From assembly GCA_910585635.1 (NCBI GenBank), contig CAJUFE010000026.1:1-55834 (forward strand): 55,834 nucleotides of DNA. The letters run 5' to 3'. The notes beneath the pieces are model-generated. The model saw only the letters and a program-made list of their open reading frames with translations. It did not search any database and had not been told where the DNA came from. The stretch is from an uncultured Lachnospiraceae bacterium (GTDB lineage: Bacteria > Bacillota > Clostridia > Lachnospirales > Lachnospiraceae). Numbering within the stretch: the stretch's first letter is position 1; the number at the start of each line of letters is the position of its first letter. This document shows, piece by piece, positions 16,440 through 25,042 of the stretch. The translations under genes were made by a program, and so were the position numbers.

Positions 16440-16584
16440 GCCATAGCGCCTATCGGGGCGGAGCGGCTTTGCGTGGTCTGCCGCAACAGGGTATTCTCGG
16501 AGAGCCCCTGGCCCCCAGGCCGTCCCGTGGATCTGGGCATAAGGCCCTTTTGAGAGACCGACATGTAGAAAAAGGAGGAGAAGG

Positions 16585-18186
16585 ATGGAGCGAACAGCAG
16601 GCATCTTATTATCGATCACCAGCCTGCCGTCTAAGTACGGCATCGGCTGTTTTTCAACAGCCGCCTATGACTTTGTGGATTGGCTGAAAAAAGCTGGCCA
16701 GTGCTATTGGCAGATCCTGCCATTAGGTCCCACCAGCTATGGGGATTCCCCCTACCAGTCGTTTTCTACCTATGCGGGGAACCCCTACTTCATCAGCTTG
16801 GAAGCGCTGATCGAGGAAGGGCTCTTGACAGAGGAGGAGTGTGCCGGAGCCGATCTGGACACGGACCCGGAGGATGTGGATTACGAAAGGCTCTATAAGG
16901 AGCGGTATCCTCTGCTCCGGAAGGCCTATGAGCGCAGCCGGATCAGTGAGGATCCGGGCTATCAGCAGTTTGTGACAGAAAATAGCTGGTGGCTTTCCGA
17001 CTATGCCCTGTTCATGGCGGTGAAGGAGCGGTTTGATGGGGCGCCCTGGACAGAGTGGGCAGAGGATATCCGTCTGCGCTGGGGCAATGCCCTGGACTAT
17101 TACCGCAGGGAGTGCTATTTTGAGATCGAGTTCCAGCAGTTCATGCAATATACCTTTTATAAGCAGTGGAAGGCCTTAAAAGCCTACGCGAACAGTCAGG
17201 GCGTCAAGATCATCGGGGATATCCCGATCTATGTGGCCATGGACAGCGCAGATGCCTGGGCTCATCCGGAGCTGTTCCAGTTGGATCAGGATAATGTGCC
17301 CATTGCCGTGGCCGGATGCCCGCCGGACGGCTTCTCCGCCACCGGACAGCTCTGGGGCAACCCCCTCTATGACTGGGGGCACCATGAGCGGACCGGTTTT
17401 GACTGGTGGATGCAGCGGCTGGGCTATTGCTTCCGCCTCTACGATGTGGTGCGGATCGATCATTTCCGTGGCTTTGACGAGTATTACTCGATCCCCTACG
17501 GCGCCGAGACAGCTATCGAAGGGCACTGGGAGAAGGGGCCGGGGATCAAGCTGTTCAAACGGATGGAGGAGTGTCTGGGGAAACGGGAGGTGATCGCCGA
17601 GGACTTAGGCTATGTGACCGACTCCGTGCGGCAGCTGGTAAAGGACAGCGGCTTCCCTGGCATGAAGGTGCTGGAATTTGCCTTCGATTCCCGGGATTCT
17701 GGCTGTGCCAGCGACTACCTGCCCCACAACTATGTGGAGGATTCCGTGGCCTACACAGGGACCCATGACAATGAGACCATCGTAGGGTGGTTCGACAGCA
17801 TCTCGAAGGAAGAGCGGCAGATGGCCAGGGATTATCTCTGCGATCAGTATACGCCCAAAAAGTATCTGCATAAGGCCTTTATCAGCCTGATCATGCGGAG
17901 CCGGTCAAAGCTCTGTGTGATCCCCCTGCAGGACTACCTGGGGCTGGATGACCGGTCCAGGATGAACCAGCCCTCCACGGTGGGGAAGAACTGGCGGTGG
18001 CGCGTGAAGGAGGAGGACTTGAGCGCTGACCTCCAGGACGAGCTGCGCCAGACGGCCAGGCGGTACGGGCGACTCTGCTGGCAGTGGGACGACGAGCTGG
18101 ACCAGATGGAGACGGCAGAGGACGAGGCGGATCGGGTGGCCGCGGCAGGGGAAAAGCCGGGACAGGCGGAGATCGATCAAACGTGA
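16585..18186 (+). CDS. malQ: 4-alpha-glucanotransferase (amylomaltase, GH77)
   Basis: A 533-residue cytosolic enzyme that transfers alpha-1,4-glucan segments between maltodextrins and releases glucose. The three catalytic residues of the family are present: D292 (RIDHFRG), E339 (AEDLG) and D395 (GTHDNET). The N-terminal RTAGILLSITSLPSKYGIGCF and the DSPYQSFSTYAGNPYFI motif are diagnostic. The C-terminus carries about 20 extra acidic and Ala-rich residues. AAAAGGAGGAGAAGG precedes the ATG. With the upstream PTS and MalR-like regulator it forms a maltodextrin pathway; a maltose phosphatase or phosphorylase is not in the window. Confidence 0.96.
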   Translation: MERTAGILLSITSLPSKYGIGCFSTAAYDFVDWLKKAGQCYWQILPLGPTSYGDSPYQSFSTYAGNPYFISLEALIEEGLLTEEECAGADLDTDPEDVDYERLYKERYPLLRKAYERSRISEDPGYQQFVTENSWWLSDYALFMAVKERFDGAPWTEWAEDIRLRWGNALDYYRRECYFEIEFQQFMQYTFYKQWKALKAYANSQGVKIIGDIPIYVAMDSADAWAHPELFQLDQDNVPIAVAGCPPDGFSATGQLWGNPLYDWGHHERTGFDWWMQRLGYCFRLYDVVRIDHFRGFDEYYSIPYGAETAIEGHWEKGPGIKLFKRMEECLGKREVIAEDLGYVTDSVRQLVKDSGFPGMKVLEFAFDSRDSGCASDYLPHNYVEDSVAYTGTHDNETIVGWFDSISKEERQMARDYLCDQYTPKKYLHKAFISLIMRSRSKLCVIPLQDYLGLDDRSRMNQPSTVGKNWRWRVKEEDLSADLQDELRQTARRYGRLCWQWDDELDQMETAEDEADRVAAAGEKPGQAEIDQT

Positions 18187-18189
18187 TGC

Positions 18190-18429
18190 ATGGCGAGTGT
18201 TTTTACAAGGCTGATCATCGGAATGGGGATATTAACGGAAAAGAGTTTTGATGACTGCCAGCATATCGGTGCGGCTGTTGTAAATGACTGTGACTGTATC
18301 GTGTCATGGAATTTCAAGCATATCGTAAATATCAAAACGATCAGAGGTGTCAGAGCGATCACAAATTTGAAAGGCTACAGGCAGATTGAGATCTTAAGCC
18401 CATCAGCATTGTTGGAAAGAGGTGAATGA
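18190..18429 (+). pseudogene. Truncated PIN-domain toxin (C-terminal remnant)
   Basis: Only the last 65 or so residues of a PIN-type ribonuclease resemble the family: GILTEKSFDDCQHIGAAV, then CIVSWNFKHIVN with its conserved Asp/Asn-rich context, then GYRQIEILSPSALLE. About 100 N-terminal residues with the first catalytic Asp are missing, and the sequence before residue 11 looks unrelated. The following 61-residue gene overlaps its stop codon by 4 bases, as in intact toxin-antitoxin pairs. The stretch is markedly AT-richer than malQ, which suggests a transferred module that has decayed. It is probably inactive. Confidence 0.65.
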
Positions 18430-18611
18430 GCATGGAAAAACCGATCTTAAGTCCAAATTTTACAATAGAAGATATCCACAAATTGAGAGAATACAATTAT
18501 GAAATGACCAAACATATGACTGACAAAGAAAGGATGGACTATTACAATGAGGGAGGCCGGGCGTTCCAGCGTGAGATTGACGGAGCAAAGCTCCAGGGAG
18601 TGACCGGATAG
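18426..18611 (+). CDS. Small antitoxin-like protein partnered with PIN remnant
   Basis: A 61-residue protein, MSMEKPILSPNFTIEDIH and onward, of a kind found next to PIN-domain genes in Firmicutes. It is charged and probably helical, with no recognised DNA-binding fold. Translation could start at ATG 18426, overlapping the toxin stop codon, or at ATG 18432. The base composition is strongly AT-biased against its neighbours. With its toxin truncated it is likely an orphan. The antitoxin role is inferred from neighbourhood. Confidence 0.6.
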   Translation: MSMEKPILSPNFTIEDIHKLREYNYEMTKHMTDKERMDYYNEGGRAFQREIDGAKLQGVTG

Positions 18612-18758
18612 ATGGCCACGGGCCATCGTTGCGGATGCGAGGAGTTTCCGGGGCGATATTGTGCAAGATGTGAAAAGAGCAGAGCCCGGTCCGTCAGATC
18701 TGATGATCTTTTGGAAGGATGGATCCTCTTTTTTGGCAGCAGCTGGTGGAAAAAGGGT

Positions 18759-18787
18759 TTGACATCAGCCGGCATCTGTGTGATAAT
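18759..18787 (+). promoter_or_regulatory. Promoter of glnK
   Basis: TTGACA (18759-18764), exactly 17 bases, GATAAT (18782-18787). Transcription would start near 18794, just before a hairpin at 18800-18833. Confidence 0.75.
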
Positions 18788-18799
18788 GGCTCCATGTTG

Positions 18800-18834
18800 A
18801 ACGAGGGCGTTCCCAGAGGGGGATGCCCTCGTTT
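18800..18834 (+). terminator. Leader hairpin before glnK, possible attenuator
   Basis: AACGAGGGC (18800-18808) pairs with GCCCTCGTT (18825-18833), with a partly paired upper stem. It follows the glnK promoter within about 10 bases of the start of transcription. The trailing T-run is short (TTTGAC), so it may be a weak attenuator or a 5' stabiliser. Confidence 0.5.
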
Positions 18835-18924
18835 GACGTTGCAGGAGCGGCCGCCTGTGAGCTGAAGAGAGCTGGTTTACCTTGAAGATCCGCCGCCGGT
18901 CAGGCGGCATAAGGAGGAAACTGT

Positions 18925-19263
18925 ATGAAGAAATTGGAGATCGTGATCAGGCCTGAAAAGCTTGAGGCATTGAAGAAGATCCTGGAGGGCTGTAAGGCTA
19001 ACGGGATCATGATCAGCAACATCATGGGCTATGGGAACCAGAAGGGGTACACCCAGATGTACCGGGGGACTACCTATGTGGTGAACCTGCTGCCCAAGGT
19101 GAAGGTGGAGACGGTGGTCCCGGAGGAGGTAGCCGACGCGATCGTAGAGCAGGCGGTGAAGGAGATCAATACCGGTGAGCACGGCGACGGCAAGATCTTC
19201 ATCTACGATGTGCAGGATGTGGTCCGCATCCGCACCGGCGAGCACGGGGAACAGGCGCTGTAG
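18925..19263 (+). CDS. glnK: P-II family nitrogen regulatory protein
   Basis: A 112-residue trimeric signal protein that binds ATP, ADP and 2-oxoglutarate and controls the adjacent ammonium channel. The T-loop region is GNQKGYTQMYRGTTYVVNLLPK (residues 33-54), the B-loop is NTGEHGDGKIF, and the C-loop is VRIRTGEHGEQAL at the end. It is the standard partner of amtB, which lies downstream. The last 27 coding bases plus the stop codon are the first unit of a tandem repeat array that continues into the intergenic space. TAAGGAGG precedes the ATG. Confidence 0.95.
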   Translation: MKKLEIVIRPEKLEALKKILEGCKANGIMISNIMGYGNQKGYTQMYRGTTYVVNLLPKVKVETVVPEEVADAIVEQAVKEINTGEHGDGKIFIYDVQDVVRIRTGEHGEQAL

Positions 19264-19412
19264 GCCGGCGAGCACGGGAACAGGCGCTGTAGACCGGCGA
19301 GCACGGGGAACAGGCGCTGTAGGCCGGCGAGCACGGGAACAGGCGCTGTAGACCGGCGAGCACGGGGAACAGGCGCTGTAGGCCGGCGAGCACGGCGACC
19401 AGGCGTTGCAAG
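19234..19412. repeat. Minisatellite derived from the 3' end of glnK
   Basis: Six tandem units of alternating 30 and 29 bases (higher-order unit 59), each like ACCGGCGAGCACGG followed by GGAACAGGCGCTGTAG. Unit 1 encodes the GlnK C-terminus RTGEHGEQAL and its stop. Units 2-5 are near-identical, and unit 6 is diverged (CGACCAGGCGTTGCAAG). Every unit contains the stop codon, so recombination among units would not change GlnK but would change its distance to amtB. Confidence 0.9.
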
Positions 19413-19489
19413 ACCGGCGTGGGTTAAAAAGCTCTGCGGGCAAGGAAAAGGAAAGTTCATACAGGGATCCGTTCATTAAGACGTTCATC

Positions 19490-19535
19490 AAAGGAGATGG
19501 CAGCAGCTTGAAAAGGCGCAGCCCTCTCCTTTTTT
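19490..19535 (+). terminator. Terminator between glnK and amtB
   Basis: AAAGGAGA (19490-19497) pairs with TCTCCTTT (19525-19532), with an inner GGC/GCC, and the stem runs into a T-run. It lies after the minisatellite and before amtB, so it may attenuate amtB expression relative to glnK. I could not match it to an ANTAR or glutamine RNA motif. Confidence 0.75.
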
Positions 19536-19654
19536 CTTTGGAGACAGGCGGCAGGGCAGGTGCTGTGGGTACAGCGGCATTTGGCTCCTGCGGTGTTTGG
19601 TCCCTGCGGGGGAACGTCGATGGGAACGACCCTTTTATAGAGGAGGAAGGACCT

Positions 19655-20890
19655 ATGGAAGAGATCTTAAGCGAGGTTTTTGGTATCTGGTATCTGATCG
19701 GAGCGGCGTTCGTGTTTTTCATGCAGGCCGGGTTCGCCATGGTGGAGACCGGCTTCACCCGGGCGAAGAACGCGGGGAACATCATCATGAAGAACCTGAT
19801 GGATTTCTGCATCGGCACGGTGGTGTTCATGTTCTTAGGGTTCGGGCTGCTGCTGGGGGAGGATGCCCTGGGCGGCTTCATCGGGATCCCCACCCTGCAG
19901 ATCATCACGGACTATGCCCATTTTGACTGGTCTCAGTTCGTGTTCAACCTGGTGTTCTGCGCCACCACAGCCACGATCGTCTCCGGCGCTATGGCAGAGA
20001 GGACGAGGTTCATCTCCTACTGTATCTATTCGGCGGTGATCTCCCTGGTGGTCTATCCGATCGAGGCCCATTGGATCTGGGGCGGCGGCTGGTTGGCGGT
20101 CCGGGGCTTCCATGACTTTGCCGGCTCCTGCGCGATCCACATGGTAGGCGGCACCTCGGCCCTGATCGGGGCGGCCCTCTTAGGGCCCCGCATCGGCAAA
20201 TATAACGCCGACGGCACCCCTAACGCGATCCCGGGCCACAACATCGTGATCGGCGCACTGGGCTGCTTTATCCTGTGGTTCGGCTGGTACGGCTTTAACG
20301 GAGCGGCGGCCACCTCCGGCCCCCAGCTGGCCTCGATCTTCGCCACCACCACCATCGCGCCGGCCGTGGCTACCGTGGCCTGCATGATCTTCACCTGGAT
20401 CAAGTACGGCAAGCCCGATGTCTCCATGTGTTTGAACGCCTCCCTGGCGGGCCTGGTGGCCATCACCGCCGGGTGTGATGTGACCGATGCCATGGGCGCT
20501 TTCTTCATCGGCATCGTGTCCGGCCTCCTGGTGGTGTTCGGGGTCTGGTTCTGCGACTACGTGATCCACGTGGACGATCCGGTAGGCGCGGTGGCCGTCC
20601 ACTGCTGCAACGGCATCTGGGGGACGATCGCGGTAGGCCTCTTTGCCACACCGGCCGCCCCGGGGAATGAGATCTGCGGCCTGTTCTACGGCGGAGGCTT
20701 CGGACAGCTGGGCATCCAGCTTTTGGGGATGATCGCCGTGATCGCCTGGACGGTAGTGACCATGTTCATCGTGTTCAAGGCGATCGACAAACTGACCGGT
20801 CTGCGGGTCACAGACCAGGAGCAGCTGGACGGACTGGATATCCACGAGCACGGGATCGATGCCTATGCCGGGTTCCGGTATGATAAGTGA
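19655..20890 (+). CDS. amtB: Ammonium transporter
   Basis: A 411-residue membrane channel for ammonium with about 11 helices. Family marks include FVFFMQAGFAMVETGFTR, the pore region AIHMVGGTSALIGA with the first pore His, and the second His in VAVHCCNGIWGTIAVGLF. The frame is open 83 codons further upstream, but the ATG after GAGGAGGAAGG is the start because homology begins at MEEILSEVFGIWYL. GlnK upstream is expected to plug the channel when nitrogen is plentiful. The gene ends at a very strong bidirectional hairpin. Confidence 0.95.
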   Translation: MEEILSEVFGIWYLIGAAFVFFMQAGFAMVETGFTRAKNAGNIIMKNLMDFCIGTVVFMFLGFGLLLGEDALGGFIGIPTLQIITDYAHFDWSQFVFNLVFCATTATIVSGAMAERTRFISYCIYSAVISLVVYPIEAHWIWGGGWLAVRGFHDFAGSCAIHMVGGTSALIGAALLGPRIGKYNADGTPNAIPGHNIVIGALGCFILWFGWYGFNGAAATSGPQLASIFATTTIAPAVATVACMIFTWIKYGKPDVSMCLNASLAGLVAITAGCDVTDAMGAFFIGIVSGLLVVFGVWFCDYVIHVDDPVGAVAVHCCNGIWGTIAVGLFATPAAPGNEICGLFYGGGFGQLGIQLLGMIAVIAWTVVTMFIVFKAIDKLTGLRVTDQEQLDGLDIHEHGIDAYAGFRYDK

Positions 20891-20905
20891 AGTGACCGAT
20901 GAACG

Positions 20906-20953
20906 TAAAAAGGCGGCTGATGCCCCTCTGTATGAGGGGGCGTCAGCCGCCTT
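20906..20953. terminator. Bidirectional terminator between amtB and MATE genes
   Basis: AAGGCGGCTGATGCCCC pairs with GGGGCGTCAGCCGCCTT over about 17 pairs with one G-U. Reading the minus strand, the stem is followed by TTTTTACG, so it best serves the convergent MATE gene. For amtB the trailing sequence is GGCTTCTTG. Confidence 0.85.
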
Positions 20954-21000
20954 GGCTTCTTGATAACAGTAAAGGTCCATAGATACCTATCACGCGGCCT

Positions 21001-22350
21001 TCATCGTTCTTTTGGGAACCGCTTCTTGATCATCAAAAAGCAGACCAGATCCACCGCCGCTGTCACGCTCCAGGATACGGGATAGGAGAGGTACAGCGTG
21101 GTAAGGGTGGGGACAGCCCGGAACACGGTGAAGATCCACACCACCCGGAGGCCGCAGGCGCCCAGGATGGAGACGATCATGGGGACCACGGAAAAGCCCA
21201 GCCCTCTAAGGCTCCCCACCAGCACATCCATCCAGCCGCAGATAAAATAAATGCTGCAGATGACCACCAGGCGCATGTACCCATAGTGGATCACCTCCGG
21301 CGGGTCAGGGGAATAGATCTTAAGGAGCCAGGGGCCGGCCAGGACGAAGCCGCCCCCCATCACCAGCCCCACCACCGTCACGGTGGCCAGGCACAGGAGC
21401 AGGGTCCGGGTGATCCGGCTGTACTTGCCGCCGCCTAAGTTCTGGCTGGTAAAGCTCAAGCAGGTCTGATGGATCGAGTTCATGGCGCTGTACACAAAGC
21501 CCTCCAGATTGCTGGCGGCCGTGTTCCCGGCCACGGCGATGGCGCCGAAGTCGTTCACGGAGGACTGGATCAGCACATTGGAGATGGAGAAGACCGCGCC
21601 CTGGAAGCCGGCGGGCAGCCCTACCTTAGCGATCCTTAGCAGCATCCCTTTGTTGATGTGCAGGCGGGAGGGCTCCAGACGGTAGGCCGTATCGCTCTTT
21701 ATCAGACAGCGGCAGATCAGCGCCGCGGAGATACATTGGGAGATCACCGTAGCCAGGGCCACGCCGGCCACCCCCATGCCCAGGAGGATGACGAAGCCTA
21801 GGTTCAGCACCACATTGACCACCCCGGCCACGATCAGGAAGTACAGGGGCCTTTTGGTATCCCCCACTGCCCGCAAGATCGCCGCGCCGAAGTTATAGAG
21901 CATGAGCACCGGCATCCCGGCGAAGTAGATCCGCATATATAAGGTGGCCTTGTCCAGCACATCCTCCGGCGTCCCCATCAGGGTCAGCATGGGCCCGGAG
22001 GCAAAAAGGCCGATCAGCACCAGCACCGCGCCGCACAGCAGGCTGACGGTCACGGCGGTATGGACAGCCTGTCCCGTCTCCCGCTCCTTTCCCGCGCCGA
22101 AATACTGGGCCACAAGCACGTTCACCCCCACGGAAAGGCCGACGAACACGTTGATCAGCAGATTGATCAGAGCGGAGGTGGCGCCCACGGCCGCCAGGGA
22201 CTCATAGCCGGCGAAGCGGCCTACCACCACCACGTCTGCCGCGTTGAACAGGAGCTGTAAGATGCCCGAGAGCATCAGCGGGATCGAATACGCCAGGATC
22301 TTCCCTAAAAGCGGCCCTGTACACATGTCCATTTCATAAGATCTTTTCAT
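21001..22350 (-). CDS. MATE family efflux transporter
   Basis: A 449-residue inner membrane antiporter with 12 predicted helices in two similar halves, using Na+ or H+ to export drugs or metabolites. The N-terminal half shows ILAYSIPLMLSGILQLLFNAADVVVVGRF and a GATSALINLLINVFVGLSVGVNVLVAQYFGA segment, both typical of NorM/DinF-like proteins; MVGG-type glycine-rich helices follow in both halves. It is a single gene with its own upstream region. The substrate cannot be read from sequence. Confidence 0.93.
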   Translation of the reverse strand: MKRSYEMDMCTGPLLGKILAYSIPLMLSGILQLLFNAADVVVVGRFAGYESLAAVGATSALINLLINVFVGLSVGVNVLVAQYFGAGKERETGQAVHTAVTVSLLCGAVLVLIGLFASGPMLTLMGTPEDVLDKATLYMRIYFAGMPVLMLYNFGAAILRAVGDTKRPLYFLIVAGVVNVVLNLGFVILLGMGVAGVALATVISQCISAALICRCLIKSDTAYRLEPSRLHINKGMLLRIAKVGLPAGFQGAVFSISNVLIQSSVNDFGAIAVAGNTAASNLEGFVYSAMNSIHQTCLSFTSQNLGGGKYSRITRTLLLCLATVTVVGLVMGGGFVLAGPWLLKIYSPDPPEVIHYGYMRLVVICSIYFICGWMDVLVGSLRGLGFSVVPMIVSILGACGLRVVWIFTVFRAVPTLTTLYLSYPVSWSVTAAVDLVCFLMIKKRFPKER

Positions 22351-22469
22351 GATATCCTCCCTTTTCTCATCAAGTACCTTATAATAAATGACCGTCTAAG
22401 GAGTGTACCACAGTCCCCTGCTCTTTGCAACCGATCTTTTAACATCTTATCAACATCCGAAAAATCTAC

Positions 22470-22498
22470 TTAACAGCGGCTCCTCCCCGTGTTATAAT
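22470..22498 (+). promoter_or_regulatory. Promoter of the unknown gene at 22565
   Basis: TTAACA (22470-22475), 17 bases, perfect TATAAT (22493-22498). It lies about 65 bases before the start codon, inside a longer open frame, and so supports the shorter start. Confidence 0.75.
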
Positions 22499-22564
22499 AA
22501 GCAGAAGATATGCCAAAAACAGACCGGGGCTTTACCAGCCCGGATCATCAAGGAGGTATGGACT

Positions 22565-23029
22565 ATGGCACTTGTAAGACAGAACGCACTTTCCCTGACG
22601 ACCATGAGCGAATCATGGGCAGCCAGCGCCCGCGAGTTCGAAGCAGGCGGGCAGCCCGAGATCGACTACTGGTGTTCCCCCACCGTGACTTCCACAGATC
22701 CCGGCCGTCATGCGGACCTTGTGGGGCGCACGGTCCAGGTGGCGCTGGAGGAATATTCGAATATCGTATCATTTGGCACGATCCGGTCCATCGAGATCAT
22801 GACGGTGCAGGAGACCTTTGAAAAATTTGGCCCGGAGGGCCTGGATATCTTAGGGCTGCCGAAATGTACCAGCGTGACCGATTTTTTAAGGGAGATCCAC
22901 GAGACCCTGACCTCCTCCAACCCGGAGAAGATCAACGTGTTCTCCCCGCTGGCCAACATCATCATCAATATCAAGCCGATCCCGGCCTACTTAAAGAGCG
23001 GCCGCGGGAACCGGGCGGTCATCCGATGA
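22565..23029 (+). CDS. Protein of unknown function, 154 residues
   Basis: I do not recognise this protein. It is soluble, with no signal peptide or membrane segment. It begins MALVRQNALSLTTM, has a central VALEEYSNIVSFGTIRSIEI segment likely to form strand-helix structure, and ends with Arg-rich RGNRAVIR. A consensus promoter and an AAGGAGGT ribosome site 7 bases before the ATG show that it is expressed alone. The frame continues 54 codons upstream across the promoter; that part is not coding. Neighbours (a MATE exporter on the other strand and a secreted wall-binding protein) give no functional hint. Confidence 0.75.
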   Translation: MALVRQNALSLTTMSESWAASAREFEAGGQPEIDYWCSPTVTSTDPGRHADLVGRTVQVALEEYSNIVSFGTIRSIEIMTVQETFEKFGPEGLDILGLPKCTSVTDFLREIHETLTSSNPEKINVFSPLANIIINIKPIPAYLKSGRGNRAVIR

Positions 23030-23201
23030 TCTTTACAAGATCACAAAATCGTCATAAAATCGTATGGAAATAGACCGAAATACTTCAAGAAGATCTCAGG
23101 ACTTTCATGTAAAATATACGTAAGCTTACAATGATCGGCGATCTGCCGCATTGTATCTCGTTATGTTTTATAGAGTCATCAAGAAAGGATGGGATGCTTA
23201 A

Positions 23202-24269
23202 ATGAAGATATGGAAGATATGGAAAAGATCGGGCGCCGTTCTGCTGGCCGTTGTCTTAGCCGGGGCCATGGCGGTACCGGCGGCCGCAAAGGAGGAGCGG
23301 GAGAAGATCACCAAGGTGGCCCTCACCTTCAGCGCCTATGACAGCGGGGATGAGGGGGAATACGGCGAGGTGGAGGTCACGGCCGACTCCGGCCCCTACG
23401 GTGTGGATGAGGTAGAGTTCCTTTCCAGCACCTCCTCCACCAGCTACCCCAGGGTCCGGGTCACCATGTATGCGGATGATGATGCATATTTTGCCTCTGC
23501 CTCCAAGTCCCTTTTCGATCTGGACGGGGAGGGGGCTTCCTATGTCAGCGCCAGTCGGCGGGACAGCAATTCCTGCATCGTCCTGACCGTGCAGCTGAAG
23601 AAGTACAGCGGCGCTGTGGCCGATGTGCCGGAGGGCGCGGACTGGGAGCAGGCAGGCATCGGGACCTGGGATGAAGTGGCGAACGCAGCCTACTATGAGG
23701 TCCGTTTAAAGCGGGGCGGCGCGATGATCGGGGAGACCATGAAGGTGGATGATACCCGGTTCGACTTCACCTCCATGATCACCCAGACCGGGAAGTACTC
23801 CTTCCAGGTCCGTTCCGTGAACCGTTACATGACCTCTAAGGCGAGCAAGTGGGCCAGCTCCGAACGCTGGGACATCGATGATGAGGCGCTTAGCGAGCTT
23901 AGGGGCCGGGGCGGCAGCACCAATAATTTTTATACAGGCTCCACCTCCGGCAGTTCTGGCAGCACCTCCGGTACCGTCTCTTCCTCTACAAATGGCGGTC
24001 CTTCCGGAGCCGTCACCGGATGGCAGAGGAACAATGTGGGCTACTGGTACCGCAATTATGACGGCACCTGGCCCGCGGCCCGCTGGCAGCAGATCAATGG
24101 CTACTGGTACTATTTCAACCAGGACGGCTATATGGTAGCGAACAACTGGCTCCACCACACCGATGGCAAGTGGTATTACTTAGGACCTAATGGCGCCATG
24201 CTGACCAACACCCGCACACCGGATAACTACTATGTAGATGCCAACGGGGTCTATATCCCGGGCAGATGA
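23202..24269 (+). CDS. Secreted protein with choline-binding-type cell wall repeats
   Basis: A 355-residue exported protein. A signal peptide (KRSGAVLLAVVLAGAMAVPAAA) is cleaved near residue 29. Residues 30-150 and 150-225 look like beta-sandwich domains, the second fibronectin-like (VRLKRGGAMIGET, FQVRSVNRYM). A Ser/Gly/Thr-rich linker (about 240-265) leads to a C-terminal CW_binding_1-type repeat region with aromatic motifs GYWYRNYDGTW, GYWYYFNQDGYMVANNW and GKWYYLGPNGAM. Such repeats anchor proteins to teichoic or polysaccharide decorations of the wall. No catalytic domain is visible. AAAGGATGGG precedes the ATG and a strong terminator follows. Confidence 0.88.
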   Translation: MKIWKIWKRSGAVLLAVVLAGAMAVPAAAKEEREKITKVALTFSAYDSGDEGEYGEVEVTADSGPYGVDEVEFLSSTSSTSYPRVRVTMYADDDAYFASASKSLFDLDGEGASYVSASRRDSNSCIVLTVQLKKYSGAVADVPEGADWEQAGIGTWDEVANAAYYEVRLKRGGAMIGETMKVDDTRFDFTSMITQTGKYSFQVRSVNRYMTSKASKWASSERWDIDDEALSELRGRGGSTNNFYTGSTSGSSGSTSGTVSSSTNGGPSGAVTGWQRNNVGYWYRNYDGTWPAARWQQINGYWYYFNQDGYMVANNWLHHTDGKWYYLGPNGAMLTNTRTPDNYYVDANGVYIPGR

Positions 24270-24295
24270 TAAGATATGACAGAAGGGTATGTGAA

Positions 24296-24332
24296 AGGGC
24301 GGGAGCCGCGTGATGCTCCCGCCCTGTTTTTA
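24296..24332 (+). terminator. Terminator after the wall-binding protein gene
   Basis: AGGGCGGGAGC (24296-24306) pairs perfectly with GCTCCCGCCCT (24315-24325), followed by GTTTTTAT. Confidence 0.92.
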
Positions 24333-24440
24333 TGCACACACACCCAAAGGAAGATGTCAGTTAAAGCTGACAGGTGGTCCGGCGCGGCGAGTAGGGGAAA
24401 AACCTCCCCTGCTGGATCCGGTCCGCCGTGAGCCCCGGTC

Positions 24441-24980
24441 TCACAGGACTCTCTCATAGGCCAGCCGTTCATCCCCATCCTCCAGATAGATGATCCCGCA
24501 TCGTGTAAATCCGTTCTCCTCCAGTACATGCTGCATCACGAGGTTGTCCCGGTGGGTATCGATCCGCAGGCTGGCGGCCTGAAGGGCCAGGCACCTGGCC
24601 TGGGCCCATTGAAAGCAGGCCTTGGCAAAGCCTCTCCCCCTGCCGGCGCTGGCCACCCGGTGGACCACCCCGTAGGCCCCCTCCTGCAGCCAGGCTCCCT
24701 CATAGATCTTACGGTAGGTAGGATCTTCTTCTACCGCGAAATAAAAGGTCCCCAAGAGCTCGCCCTTCTTTGGCGCTTTGCGGGACCCTCCGTCCTGGGG
24801 GCCATCCGCCACACAGAGGAAGGCCTTTCCCTCCCGGATGCCTTTACGTACCACTTCCTCCGGAGGGTAATGGTCCTTCCATTGATCCGGGTTCCCGGTC
24901 CTACGCATGAACTGCCGGGCGGTCTCATAGATCGCCATCATCTGCGGCAGGTCCTCCAGAACAGCTGCTCTGATCTCCAA
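24441..24980 (-). CDS. GNAT family N-acetyltransferase
   Basis: A 179-residue acetyl-CoA-dependent acyltransferase of unknown substrate. The GNAT fold is clear: the N-terminal EIRAAVLEDLPQMMAIYETA, motif A VVHRVASAGRGRGFAKACF with the R/Q-x-x-G-x-G/A acetyl-CoA pyrophosphate loop (GRGRGFA), and the C-terminal LRIDTHRDNLVMQHVLEENGF motif B. An inserted basic loop (DGGSRKAPKKGE) sits before the central strand. It stands 62 bases downstream of a cytidylate-kinase-like gene on the same strand and may share its transcript. Confidence 0.92.
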   Translation of the reverse strand: MEIRAAVLEDLPQMMAIYETARQFMRRTGNPDQWKDHYPPEEVVRKGIREGKAFLCVADGPQDGGSRKAPKKGELLGTFYFAVEEDPTYRKIYEGAWLQEGAYGVVHRVASAGRGRGFAKACFQWAQARCLALQAASLRIDTHRDNLVMQHVLEENGFTRCGIIYLEDGDERLAYERVL

Positions 24981-25042
24981 TCCTGTCTCCTCCTGTCCCT
25001 ATGAACGCCAGGCTCGCCGCCTGCTGTCCGCTCCCTGCCCCT

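Noticed and set aside
18612..18834. Short open frames (62 codons, and about 49 codons from 18720) before glnK
   Set aside because: They run through the glnK promoter and leader hairpin and show no family resemblance.
19234..19412. CRISPR-like array
   Set aside because: The repeats are directly adjacent without spacers and derive from the glnK coding end, so it is a minisatellite.
19199..19460. Minus-strand repetitive Arg/Pro/Ala-rich frames over the glnK repeats
   Set aside because: They are shadows of the GC-rich minisatellite on the opposite strand of glnK.
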